From contig CAVUIJ010000014.1 of NCBI GenBank assembly GCA_963741505.1, positions 1 to 64,000 on the forward strand: 64,000 nucleotides of DNA, written 5' to 3'. This stretch comes from JAKFWF01 sp963741505. Its GTDB lineage: Bacteria > Pseudomonadota > Alphaproteobacteria > Rhizobiales > Hyphomicrobiaceae. Below the pieces are notes generated by a model that was given only the letters and a program-made list of their open reading frames with translations, made no database searches and was not told the origin of the DNA. A program made the translations under genes and the position numbers. This document shows, piece by piece, positions 44,299-52,775 of this stretch (the stretch's first letter is position 1; every line of letters begins with the position of its first letter).

Positions 44299-45610
44299 TC
44301 ATTTCGCGCTGCGCAGGCGCCAGAGCAGTTCCATTATAGCCATCGCAAAGAAGCCACCGAAGATGGTGGCGTAGAAGAATGTCGGCGTCGCCCACTGCGG
44401 GTTGCCCGGATAATTCTGCAACAGCGCCAGCAGCGTCAGGCCAAGCACCGCCGGCGATAGCTGGCGCACGAGCAGCGGCACCAGCCAGCCGAAATACCAC
44501 GCATAGTGCGGCGAGGTCGCGAAGACGAAGGCCGCGGCCAGGATCACGAGATGAGCCGGGCGCAGCTCATCGGCCGGGCGACGCAGTAACGTCCAAAGCC
44601 CGAGCGCGCCGAGGGGGACGAGCATCACTGCGACATAGACGCGGCCGGACGGTGCCCACAGTTCCAGATCGCGCAGCACCCAAACGACGTGGAAGCCGTA
44701 GCCGGCACCATAGCCTTCGTTATCGAGGTGATCTGACAAAGGAAGCCGATGACGTTGCGGCCGGCCGTCCAAGCGTAGGGCGCATACAGCGCCGCAGCTG
44801 TCACCAGGAAAGCCAGGGGCATCGCCCAGTTGCCGCGCCGCCATAGCGCCGGCGCCAGCACCAGCGGGAAATACTTGGTCGCGAACGCCGCCGCCAGCAG
44901 ACCGCCGGCCAAGCCCTTGCCGCTGCCGCACGACGGCCAGGATCGCCAGCAATCAGAAGCGCGATCGCGGCGCTATCGATATGGCGCCATGCCGGAGAAC
45001 TCCCAGATCGGCAATGGATGCCAGGCGTAGATCACAACTCGCTCGCGCGGCATGCCGTCGGCCCTGAGCCAGGTCAGCAGCGCCACGATCGTCACCGCTT
45101 CCGCCATCGCCATCACCACCTGGATGCCGCGCAGGCCATCCGACACCCGAACGGCCAGCGCAAACAGCATTTCGGCGACCGGCGGATAGATCGTGACCGC
45201 CGTCTCCTTGAGATAAATGTCGGGGTAGATCACGGCATCGCGCAAATGGGCGAGGGCGGCATCGGCCGGCACCCACAGATATGGATTGAACCCGGCCCAT
45301 TGAATGCGGCCGTCCCAGACATAGCGCAGCCAGTCGGTAGTGAGGTTCGCCGGCGCCGTCATCGCCAGCGCCCGCAGGATCACGGCGACGCCCAAGACCA
45401 GCAGCAGATCGAACCGACGCGCCGGCGCCGCAGCACATAGGCGACCGCCGCCAGATAGACCGCGCCATGAACGAGCGCGGTGGCGACATAAACGTCGAGC
45501 GCGGGGCGGGCGATGGCGCTCACACCCGCACAAACCAGCAGCATCAGCGCAGCGCCGGCAAGACCAAGTGCCGGCGATGCCGCGAAGAGCCTACCCGATC
45601 GGTTCAACAC
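44299..45610 (-). pseudogene. GT87/DUF2029-type mannosyltransferase-like membrane protein, multiply frameshifted
   Basis: Fragments in three frames assemble into one polytopic protein of about 430 residues. These include a first segment LAGAALMLLVCAGVSAIARPALDVYVATALVHGAVYLAAVAYV; then NLTTDWLRYVWDGRIQWAGFNPYLWVPADAALAHLRD and TVTIYPP-like AVTIYPPVAEMLFALAVRV; then LLAAAFATKYFPLVLAPALWRRGNW; and finally LVILAAAFVFATSPHYAWYFGWLVPLL. The D-x-x-R-Y-x-W-D-G-R motif and FNPY fit lipid-linked mannosyltransferases. At least five shifts of both signs are needed, including near 45420, 44990 and 44720-44950, so the gene is genuinely decayed or the consensus is poor here. The GTG at 45610 is a possible start. 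Confidence 0.75.
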
Positions 45611-45769
45611 CTTATCTCCGCTTGGCAGCCGGTTCCGCCGCCGAGCGATAAACATAAGTTCTCGGTTCTGCGAGACACGATGCGGTGAAACGAGCCGATG
45701 CCGATTGTCGGGCAGCGCGAAGGAGCGCATGCTGCAGGAAAAATTCAACGCCCAACGGAGGAAGTCGAC

Positions 45770-47050
45770 ATGCATCAAACATCCCGCCGCCGGTTCCTGG
45801 CCGGTGCCGGCGCCGCCGCCGCCCTCGCCGCCTCAGGCTCGCTGCGCGCCGCGATGGGTCCCAACGACAAGTTCGATCTCGTCATCAAGGGCGGCGACGT
45901 TCTCGATCCGAGCCAGGGTTTGAAGGCGAAACGCGATATCGGCATCCGCTATGGATTGATCGAGGCGGTCGAGGCCGATATTCCGGCCGCCCGCGCCGAC
46001 AAGGTGCTGTCGGCAGCCGGCAAGACGGTGACACCGGGCCTCGTCGACCTGCACAGCCACGTCTTCCCCTACGGCTCCGGCATCGGCATTCCAGCCGACG
46101 AACTGATCGCCTATCAGGCGTCGACCACCGCGGTTTCAGCCGGCGATGCCGGCGCCAACAACTTCGCGATCTTTCGCCGCGCCATTGTCGCCCAGACCCG
46201 CACCCGCCTTTACGCCTTCGTCCACATCGCCAACCATGGCCTGACCGGATTCCCGGTGCCGGAACTCTATAATATCGACTTCGCCCAGGTGGATGCTGCG
46301 GCGAAAGCCATCGGCGAGAACGCCGATATCGTGCTCGGTGCCAAGGTCCGCATGTCGGAGAACGTCGTCGCCAAACACGGCCTCGAGCCGCTCAAGCGGG
46401 CGATCCTCGCCTGCGAGCGCTCCGGCACGCCGGCCAAGATCATGTGCCACATCGGTGGCGTCGAGACACCGGAACTGATGAGCCAGATTCTGGATACGCT
46501 GCGGCCGGGCGACGTGCTGACCCACGCCTACTCAGGCGCGCCAAATATCGCAGGAAAATTCACCAACATCGTGCAGGATGGCAAGCTCTTGCCCGCGGCC
46601 CTTGAAGCCAAAAAGCGCGGCGTGGTGTTCGACGTCGGCCACGGCGGCGGCTCGTTTGACTACACCATCTGCGAAGCGGCGATGGCGGCAGGTGCCGGCC
46701 CCGACACGATCTCGTCGGACATTCACGTGTTCTCGGGCAATTCGCCGGGCATGCCGTACCTGACCTGGGTGATGAGCAAGTTCCTGAACCTGGGGCTGAG
46801 CATGGAGCAGGTGGTGGCGATGGCGAGCTCGGCGCCAGCCAAGGTCATCAATCGAAATCCGAAGCTCGGCACCTTGCAGGTCGGCGCACCGGCCGACGTG
46901 TCGATGCTGGAGGTGGTCGAGGGTCCGGTCGAGTTCGTCGATACCCGCAACAACAAGCGCACCGGCAAGATCCACTTGAAGCCGGCCGGCGTCGTCATCG
47001 GCGGCGTGCCGCACGGCCGCCCCTACATGGCGCCGTTCGCGGTGCGTTGA
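45770..47050 (+). CDS. Exported amidohydrolase (dihydroorotase/deacetylase-like)
   Basis: A 426-residue metal-dependent hydrolase with an N-terminal Tat signal (SRRRFLAGAGAAAALAASGSLRAA), so it is probably periplasmic. The ATG at 45770 follows GGAGGAAG. Metal-site residues are DLHSHVFPYGSG (two His), AKVRM (possible carboxylated Lys), CHIGGVE, THAYSG, and SSDIHV (Asp). The C-terminal GTLQVGAPADVSMLEV strand pair is typical of amidohydrolase_1 enzymes. The DLVIKGGDVLDPSQGL opening fits imidazolonepropionase, dihydroorotase and deacetylase relatives. Substrate unknown; the next gene is a cytochrome on the other strand. Confidence 0.88.
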   Translation: MHQTSRRRFLAGAGAAAALAASGSLRAAMGPNDKFDLVIKGGDVLDPSQGLKAKRDIGIRYGLIEAVEADIPAARADKVLSAAGKTVTPGLVDLHSHVFPYGSGIGIPADELIAYQASTTAVSAGDAGANNFAIFRRAIVAQTRTRLYAFVHIANHGLTGFPVPELYNIDFAQVDAAAKAIGENADIVLGAKVRMSENVVAKHGLEPLKRAILACERSGTPAKIMCHIGGVETPELMSQILDTLRPGDVLTHAYSGAPNIAGKFTNIVQDGKLLPAALEAKKRGVVFDVGHGGGSFDYTICEAAMAAGAGPDTISSDIHVFSGNSPGMPYLTWVMSKFLNLGLSMEQVVAMASSAPAKVINRNPKLGTLQVGAPADVSMLEVVEGPVEFVDTRNNKRTGKIHLKPAGVVIGGVPHGRPYMAPFAVR

Positions 47051-47113
47051 TGTCGCGCGCCGAGGTCCCGTTGCGTCAAGTGACGATCGCTCGCGCGAAC
47101 CCCGACGATCGCC

Positions 47114-47602
47114 TCACTTGACCCGATAGCCGGCGTGGCACGCATTGCACCGCGCCGTAACGTCGGCCAGCGCGGATACCGCCGGCCTGATGTCGCCGGT
47201 GACACCGGCATCTTGCGCCGCGACCGCAAGTTTGCTCGCAGCGCGATGCATCGCGCTGCCGGCTTCTTGCATGCCAACCGGCATGAACTTCGCGACCTCG
47301 TGCGCGCCGTGCGACGCCAGCGACGTCATGCCGAGCCGGTTTTCGGCGATCTTGGCAGCGTTGTCGGTGTCGCCGCTCGACAACGCCTGCTGGATTTCCT
47401 GCAGTGCAACCAGATGATCACGCATGTTGACGAGCATGTGCGCCGTCAGTTCCGGCGGCAACGGCACGAGAATACGCGCTTCCTGTTCATTTGCCTTCGA
47501 ATGATTGTGCGCCGCCGGATCGTGCTGCTGGGCGGCGGCGATGGCGGCGCATGCCGTCAACGCGCCTGACAGCATCAATATCACAATTCGTATGCGCATC
47601 AC
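47114..47602 (-). CDS. Cytochrome c' -like protein with one heme site
   Basis: A 162-residue protein with an N-terminal signal peptide (IRIVILMLSGALTACAAIAAAQQ) and a single C-terminal CxxCH heme motif, C152-N-A-C155-H156, followed by AGYRVK. The body is helical, rich in Met and His (MLVNMRDHLVALQEIQQAL), as in cytochrome c' four-helix bundles. It is exported, probably periplasmic, or lipid-anchored if the TAC in the signal serves as a lipobox. It adjoins metY with no gap beyond the stop/start, and may be cotranscribed with it. Role unknown; cytochromes c' bind NO or act in electron transfer. Confidence 0.82.
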   Translation of the reverse strand: MMRIRIVILMLSGALTACAAIAAAQQHDPAAHNHSKANEQEARILVPLPPELTAHMLVNMRDHLVALQEIQQALSSGDTDNAAKIAENRLGMTSLASHGAHEVAKFMPVGMQEAGSAMHRAASKLAVAAQDAGVTGDIRPAVSALADVTARCNACHAGYRVK

Positions 47603-48898
47603 TTAAACCTTCGCCAGCGCCTGGTCGAGATCGGCGATGATGTCGGCCTTGTCCTCGATGCCGATCGACAGGCGCACGACGTCGTTGCCGGCGCCGGCCG
47701 CCTTGCGCTGCTCGTCGGTCAGCTGGCGGTGCGTAGTCGAAGCCGGATGGATGACCAGCGAGCGCACGTCGCCGATGTTGGCCAGATGCGAGAACATCTT
47801 CAGGCCCTGCACCAGCTTGACGCCCGCATCATAGCCGCCCCTGAGGCCGATGGTGAACACCGCGCCGGCGCCCTTGGGGCAGATCTTCTTGTGCAGCGCG
47901 TGGAACTTGTTGTCGGGCAAGCCGGCGTACTGCACCCACGACACCGCCGGATGCTTTTCCAGATGCTGCGCAACCGCCAGCGCGTTCTCGCAATGGCGCT
48001 GCATGCGCAGCGGCAGCGTCTCGATGCCGGTCAGGATCAGGAAGGCGTTGAGCGGCGCGATCGCCGGTCCCATGTCGCGCAGGCCCATCACCCGACAAGC
48101 GATGGCGAAGGCAAAGTTGCCGAAGGTCTCGGCGAGCTTCATGCCGTTGTAGGAGGCATTGGGCTCGACCAGCGTCTTGTAGCGGTGCTTCGCGCCCAGC
48201 CAGTCGTAGGTGCCGCAATCGACGATCACGCCGCCGATCGAGTTGCCGTGGCCGCCCATGAACTTGGTCAGGCTGTGCACGATGATGTCGGCGCCGAACT
48301 CGCGCGGCCGGCACAGGTAGGGCGAGGCCAGCGTGTTGTCGACGATGAACGGCAGGCCGTGCTTCTTGGCGATCGCCGCGATCGCCGGCAGATCGACGAT
48401 GATGCCGCCGGGATTGGCGATCGACTCGCAGAAGATGGCGCGGGTCTTCGGCGTGATCGCCTTCTCGAAGCTCGCAGGATCGGTCGAATCCGCCCAGGCG
48501 ACGTTCCAGTTGAACTTCTTGAAGGCGTGGTTGAACTGGTTGACCGAGCCGCCGTAGAGCTGCCGGCCGGCGACGAACTCGTCGCCCGGCTCGAGCAGGG
48601 TATGGAACACCAGGAACTGCGCGGCATGGCCCGAAGCCACCGCCAGCGCCGCGGTGCCGCCTTCGAGTGCTGCGATACGGCCTTCGAGCACGCCCTGGGT
48701 CGGGTTCATGATGCGGGTATAGATGTTGCCGAAGGCTTCCAGGCCGAACAGGCTCGCCGCGTGGTCGGCGTCGTTGAAGACGAACGACGTGGTCTGGTAG
48801 ATCGGTGTCACGCGGGCGCCGGTCGAGGGATCGGGCGTGGCGCCAGCATGGATCGCCAGCGTATCGAACCTTGGAGCAGCGGTGGACTTGTCCGGCAT
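47603..48898 (-). CDS. metY: O-acetylhomoserine aminocarboxypropyltransferase (thiol-lyase)
   Basis: PLP enzyme of the Cys/Met metabolism family that makes homocysteine or methionine from O-acetylhomoserine with sulfide or methanethiol. 431 residues: FDTLAIHAGATPDPSTGARVTPIYQTTSFVF at the N-terminus, YTRIMNPTQGVLEGRIAALEGGTAALAVASG, VDNTLASPYLCRP, and the PLP-lysine motif IIVHSLTKFMGGHGNSIGG. The C-terminal VIHPASTTHRQL is typical. In this organism it would use homoserine from hom and salvage sulfur together with the mtn genes. I looked for a SAM-II-type leader upstream and could not establish one. Confidence 0.96.
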   Translation of the reverse strand: MPDKSTAAPRFDTLAIHAGATPDPSTGARVTPIYQTTSFVFNDADHAASLFGLEAFGNIYTRIMNPTQGVLEGRIAALEGGTAALAVASGHAAQFLVFHTLLEPGDEFVAGRQLYGGSVNQFNHAFKKFNWNVAWADSTDPASFEKAITPKTRAIFCESIANPGGIIVDLPAIAAIAKKHGLPFIVDNTLASPYLCRPREFGADIIVHSLTKFMGGHGNSIGGVIVDCGTYDWLGAKHRYKTLVEPNASYNGMKLAETFGNFAFAIACRVMGLRDMGPAIAPLNAFLILTGIETLPLRMQRHCENALAVAQHLEKHPAVSWVQYAGLPDNKFHALHKKICPKGAGAVFTIGLRGGYDAGVKLVQGLKMFSHLANIGDVRSLVIHPASTTHRQLTDEQRKAAGAGNDVVRLSIGIEDKADIIADLDQALAKV

Positions 48899-49155
48899 GG
48901 CTTGGAACTCCTGTCTTAATCACCTAATCTGCACCCAAGGAGCGAACGGCCGCCCTCAAGTCAACGATTTTTGTGCGTCTCTCGGGGTGATCGGCCAGGC
49001 TTTCGCTCTCGATTCAATCGGGGCGGCGATGCTCGCATTGCGTTGACCGCGCGGTGCAACAACGGATTTGGCGCCGCTTCGGCGTTGCCTCAACATATCA
49101 TGCTGCGCAGGCCAATCCTGCCGCACCAGCCGTTGCAGAGGACGGAGGCAGACCG

Positions 49156-50316
49156 ATGAAGCGATCTGTCATAGCTGCAGCAATCGGCTGCCTGATGCTG
49201 ACGCAGGGACCGCCGGCGCCGGCGCAGACAACGGGCAAGACCTGCGCCCAGTCCGATATCGCCGCCGTCATCTCCGACATGAGCGGCAAGCTGCGAAAGA
49301 TCAACGTCGACAGCCAGACGCGCCTGCGCTCGCGGCTGCGCGAATTCGCCAAGCTCAAGGGTTGGAGTGACGCCGAGACCGAGGAAAAGGGTCTCGATCT
49401 GCTGGAAGACGACGAAACCAAGGTCCAGGACGAGACCGCAAGCCACCTGCTCGGCCAGATCGACAAGCTCGGCCAATCGGGCAGCAGCGCCCCTTCCTGC
49501 AAGCAGATCGACGAACTCAAGGCGGTGGCGGCGCAACTGATCGAGGTGACCACGGCCAAGGCCGCGCACGTCTCGGCCAAGCTCGACGCTGAGCTCAAGA
49601 ACGCGCGGCCGGCGGTCGCGGCACCTGCCGCCGCGGCACCGGCGGTGCCGCCGCCAGAGCCGAAGCAGGCAGCGCCCGCAGCCGCACAACCGTCAACCGC
49701 GGCCCCGCCGCGGCCGGCCGCCAAGCCCGCCTGGGACGCGCAGACGACGACCGCCATGCGCCCGAGCGACGCCTACGTGCCGCCGCCGGCCGGCGCGCCG
49801 CTGCCGGCGCCGGTACCGGCGGATCCGGCGACGCTCGAATTCACCGTCGACGACATCCGCGCCGCCGGCCGCGGCATCTTCGGCACGATTTCGGCCGAAC
49901 TCGCCGCCGTCATCGAATACATGTTCAAGAGCTACGGCCGGCCGACCGGCTACATCCTCGGCACCGAGGGTGGTGCAGCGCTGCTCGCCGGCCTGCGCTA
50001 TGGCGACGGCACGCTCGTCACCAAGACCCACGGCGAGCGCAAGATCTACTGGCAGGGCCCGTCGGTCGGCTATGATTTCGGCCTCACCGGCTCGCGCACC
50101 ATGATCTTGATCTATGGGCTGGTCGAGCCCGAGGACATGCTGCAGCGCTTCGGCGGCGTCGATGGCTCGGCCTATCTGGTCGGCGGCGTCGGCGTCACCA
50201 TCCTGAAGAAGGGGCCGCTGATCCTGGCGCCGATCCGCACCGGCCTCGGCCTGCGCCTCGGCGCCAACGTCGGCTATCTGCGCTTCACCCCGAAGCCGCG
50301 GTTCAATCCGCTGTAG
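49156..50316 (+). CDS. EipA/DUF1134 family envelope protein with long N-terminal extension
   Basis: The C-terminal part (about 220-386) is a DUF1134 domain: FTVDDIRAAGRGIFGTISAELAAVIEYMFKSYGRPTGYILGTEGGAALLAGLRYGDGTL, then SVGYDFGLTGSRTMILIYGLVEPEDMLQRFGGVDGSAYLVGGVG. In Brucella the family member EipA is a periplasmic envelope-integrity protein. The ATG at 49156 (MKRSVIAAAIGCLMLTQGPPAPAQ) gives a signal peptide. Between lies a helical region (about 28-140) and an Ala/Pro-rich linker (about 145-215), so the protein is roughly twice the size of a bare EipA. Likely exported and non-enzymatic. Confidence 0.85.
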   Translation: MKRSVIAAAIGCLMLTQGPPAPAQTTGKTCAQSDIAAVISDMSGKLRKINVDSQTRLRSRLREFAKLKGWSDAETEEKGLDLLEDDETKVQDETASHLLGQIDKLGQSGSSAPSCKQIDELKAVAAQLIEVTTAKAAHVSAKLDAELKNARPAVAAPAAAAPAVPPPEPKQAAPAAAQPSTAAPPRPAAKPAWDAQTTTAMRPSDAYVPPPAGAPLPAPVPADPATLEFTVDDIRAAGRGIFGTISAELAAVIEYMFKSYGRPTGYILGTEGGAALLAGLRYGDGTLVTKTHGERKIYWQGPSVGYDFGLTGSRTMILIYGLVEPEDMLQRFGGVDGSAYLVGGVGVTILKKGPLILAPIRTGLGLRLGANVGYLRFTPKPRFNPL

Positions 50317-50500
50317 GGTTTGGGGGGTGGCAGCGTCCGCCACTCAGCCTATTGCAGCCACTCGGTGATTGGAGGGACATCCCGTATTTAAATCCAATAG
50401 ATGAGCATGTGGGGTGGCGCATGTACCAGTGGAGTGGCAGTGAAACACGCGCCGCGGCCCGCGCCAGTGCTTTAAGCTATTGCCAAGGTGAGAATAACCA

Positions 50501-51007
50501 ATGACACAAATCGCGCAACTGTCGGCTCGCCTAGTTTTGCGGGATGCGCACGACGCACTGATCCTTTTGAAGGCGGCCCTAAATGGCAATGACCACCGAT
50601 GGCGCCTTCATTGGGTTTCTTCAATTACGCTGCTGCGGGCGATGTGGCATATTATTGAAAATCGCGACTCCACGAGCGAGCCTGTTAGATCTCGGTGGAT
50701 GGTCGTCAAGCCCAAACTTCAACATGACCGAAGATTGATAGCGATCGTCAATCTTCGAAACACCAGCCTGAAAGAGTACGAGCTTCAGGTGGCCCCGCTT
50801 GAGTTTGGGACCCGTTCAGGCAATGACGCTGAATGGGTGAGCCACCTCTATCTGAACCCTACTTCAGATGATTTTCGCGTGTTTGCGGAAGCCTACGGCA
50901 TCGACGTCGTCGATGCGCTTTGGGCAAATTGGCTCTTGTGGGCGGAGGTCTTACCCTACCTTGAGGGGCGCCATGACGTTTTGGTTTCCTCCGCACCCGA
51001 CGCTTGA
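50501..51007 (+). CDS. Hypothetical protein in lower-GC DNA
   Basis: A 168-residue frame whose codon use and GC content are visibly lower than its surroundings, together with the preceding 150 bp. It contains LVLRDAHDALILLKAALNGNDHRWRLHWVSSITLLRAMWHIIENRDS and a strand-rich region (RRLIAIVNLRNTSLKEYELQVAP), giving a mixed alpha/beta impression. No catalytic or DNA-binding motif, no signal peptide, no membrane segment. I cannot name a family. The biased composition suggests recent acquisition. Repeats of the CCCTCTCCCC family follow immediately. Confidence 0.5.
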   Translation: MTQIAQLSARLVLRDAHDALILLKAALNGNDHRWRLHWVSSITLLRAMWHIIENRDSTSEPVRSRWMVVKPKLQHDRRLIAIVNLRNTSLKEYELQVAPLEFGTRSGNDAEWVSHLYLNPTSDDFRVFAEAYGIDVVDALWANWLLWAEVLPYLEGRHDVLVSSAPDA

Positions 51008-51019
51008 TCCCCATTCGCC

Positions 51020-51230
51020 GCACTTGCCCTCTCCCCCGCCGCTTCGGGGGAGAGGGCAGAGGCCGGCCCGCTTGCCGGCCGAGGGTGAGGGGCGGCGGCT
51101 TGCTCAAGCGCCTTTTTTTCGTCGCGCCACATGCATCCAGCCCAGCCCGCAGTGGTGAAAGTCTTCGCGGTGCCGCCCCTCACCCTGACCCTCTCCCCGC
51201 ACGCGCGAATGGCGCTACGGGGAGAGGGGA
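51020..51230. repeat. Two palindromic CCCTCTCCCC-type repeats
   Basis: The first (about 51028-51100) has CCCTCTCCCCC and GGGGGAGAGGG arms and ends CGAGGGTGAGGGGCGGCGG. The second (about 51176-51230) is CCCCTCACCCTGACCCTCTCCCC with complementary CGGGGAGAGGGG. The end of the first is the inverted complement of the start of the repeat at 30979-31000. The stretch to 51423 otherwise holds no supportable gene. Confidence 0.7.
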
Positions 51231-51423
51231 AAAGTTCCCTGCCCAAACTAAACAAGGCGGCGCGTCGCCGTCCCGCTGTCCCGGGTATCCGCCCGGATCG
51301 AAAAGACCCGCATACCCCGGAGCGGATGCCGCTGCCGGGCCAAGATCATTGCGTACAGCCGCGGGCCCTGGGCTATAGTATATTGAACGGATCGAATGAG
51401 CGAGACTTGCGAGGAACCCAGCC

Positions 51424-52621
51424 ATGACCACCACCTCCGACCCAATCGTCATCGTCGGCGCGGCGCGGACTGCCATGGGCGGTTTCCAGGGCATGTTCGC
51501 GTCGGCGACCGCGCCCGAACTCGGCTCGCGCCGCGGTCAAGGCGGCAGTCGCCCGCGCCGGCATCCAGGCCGACGACGTCGGCGAGGTGCTGATGGGCTG
51601 CGTGCTGCCGGCCGGCCTCGGCCAGGCGCCGGCGCGGCAAGCCTCGCGCGGCGCCGGCATTCCCGATGCAGTGCCGTGCACCACCGTCAACAAGATGTGC
51701 GGCTCGGGCATGAAGACCGTAATGCAGGCCTATGACGCACTACACGCCAGGCCGCGCGAGGTGATCGTCGCCGGCGGCATGGAGAGCATGACCAATGCGC
51801 CCTACCTGCTGCCGAAGATGCGGTCCGGCGCCCGTCTCGGCCACGCCCAGGCGATGGACCATATGTTTCTCGACGGCCTCGAGGACGCCTACGACAAGGG
51901 CCGGCTGATGGGCACCTTCGCCGAGGACACGGCGACGCACTACCAGTTCACCCGCGAGGCGCAGGACGCGTTCGCGATCGAGAGCCTCAGGCGAGCCAAG
52001 ACCGCCAACGAGGACGGCTCGTTCGCGCCAGAGATCACGCCGGTGACCGTGAAGTCGCGCAAGGGCTCCGTGGAGGTCACCAGGGACGAGCAGCCGTTCA
52101 CCGCCGATCCGGCGAAGATCCCGGGGCTGAAGCCTGCCTTCCGCAGCGACGGGACGGTGACGCCGGCGAACTCGTCGTCGATCTCGGACGGTGCCGCAGC
52201 CGTCGTGCTGATGCGCGAATCCGAAGCACGGCGCCGCAAGCTCAAAGTCCTCGCCCGCATCGTCGGCACCGCGAGCTTCGCCCAGGCACCGGCCTGGTTC
52301 ACCACCGCACCGGTGTTCGCGATGAAGAAGCTGTTGGACGAGATCGGCTGGAGCCCCAAGGATGTCGATCTCTACGAGATCAACGAGGCGTTCGCGGTCG
52401 TCACCATGGCCGCCATGCGCGACCTGTCGTTGCCGCACGACAAGGTCAACGTGCACGGCGGCGCCTGCGCGCTCGGCCACCCGATCGGCGCGTCCGGCAC
52501 GCGCATCATCGTCACCCTGCTGTCGGCACTGCAAAAGCGCGGGCAGACGAAGGGCGTCGCGTCGCTGTGCATCGGCGGCGGCGAAGCCACCGCCGTCGCG
52601 ATCGAGCGGCTCAGCGCGTAG
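51424..52621 (+). pseudogene. Acetyl-CoA acetyltransferase (thiolase), broken by one frameshift
   Basis: Condenses two acetyl-CoA to acetoacetyl-CoA (or the reverse); the first step of PHB synthesis and ketone body use. The first frame gives PIVIVGAARTAMGGFQGMFASATAPELGS. The second resumes with AAVKAAVARAGIQADDVGEVLMGCVLPAGLGQAPARQAS, the acyl-enzyme cysteine in NKMCGSGMKT, GGMESMTNAPYLL, NEAFAVV, and the C-terminal CALGHPIGASGTR with catalytic His and Cys. One extra C at 51529 separates TCG from GCC; without it the joint reads ELGSAAVKAAV and the protein is about 398 residues, the usual length. The gene may feed phaC at 41.9 kb, but is not in its operon. Confidence 0.9.
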
Positions 52622-52775
52622 TATTCGGGTGCTCGGATATTGGATGGGTTGGAGCGGCCAATGTCCGCACTCGCCTCGTCACCCCCTTTCCTAAACGAAA
52701 CGTTAACCGACTGTTCCTAGGCTCCGCCGCAATCGTTCCGCGTTCCTCCACTGATTCGGGCCTGCGGGGCGCGCC

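Noticed and set aside
48899..49155. Possible SAM-II riboswitch upstream of metY
   Set aside because: The minus-strand leader lacks the pseudoknot core and the conserved loop of SAM-II; similarity was limited to a few bases.
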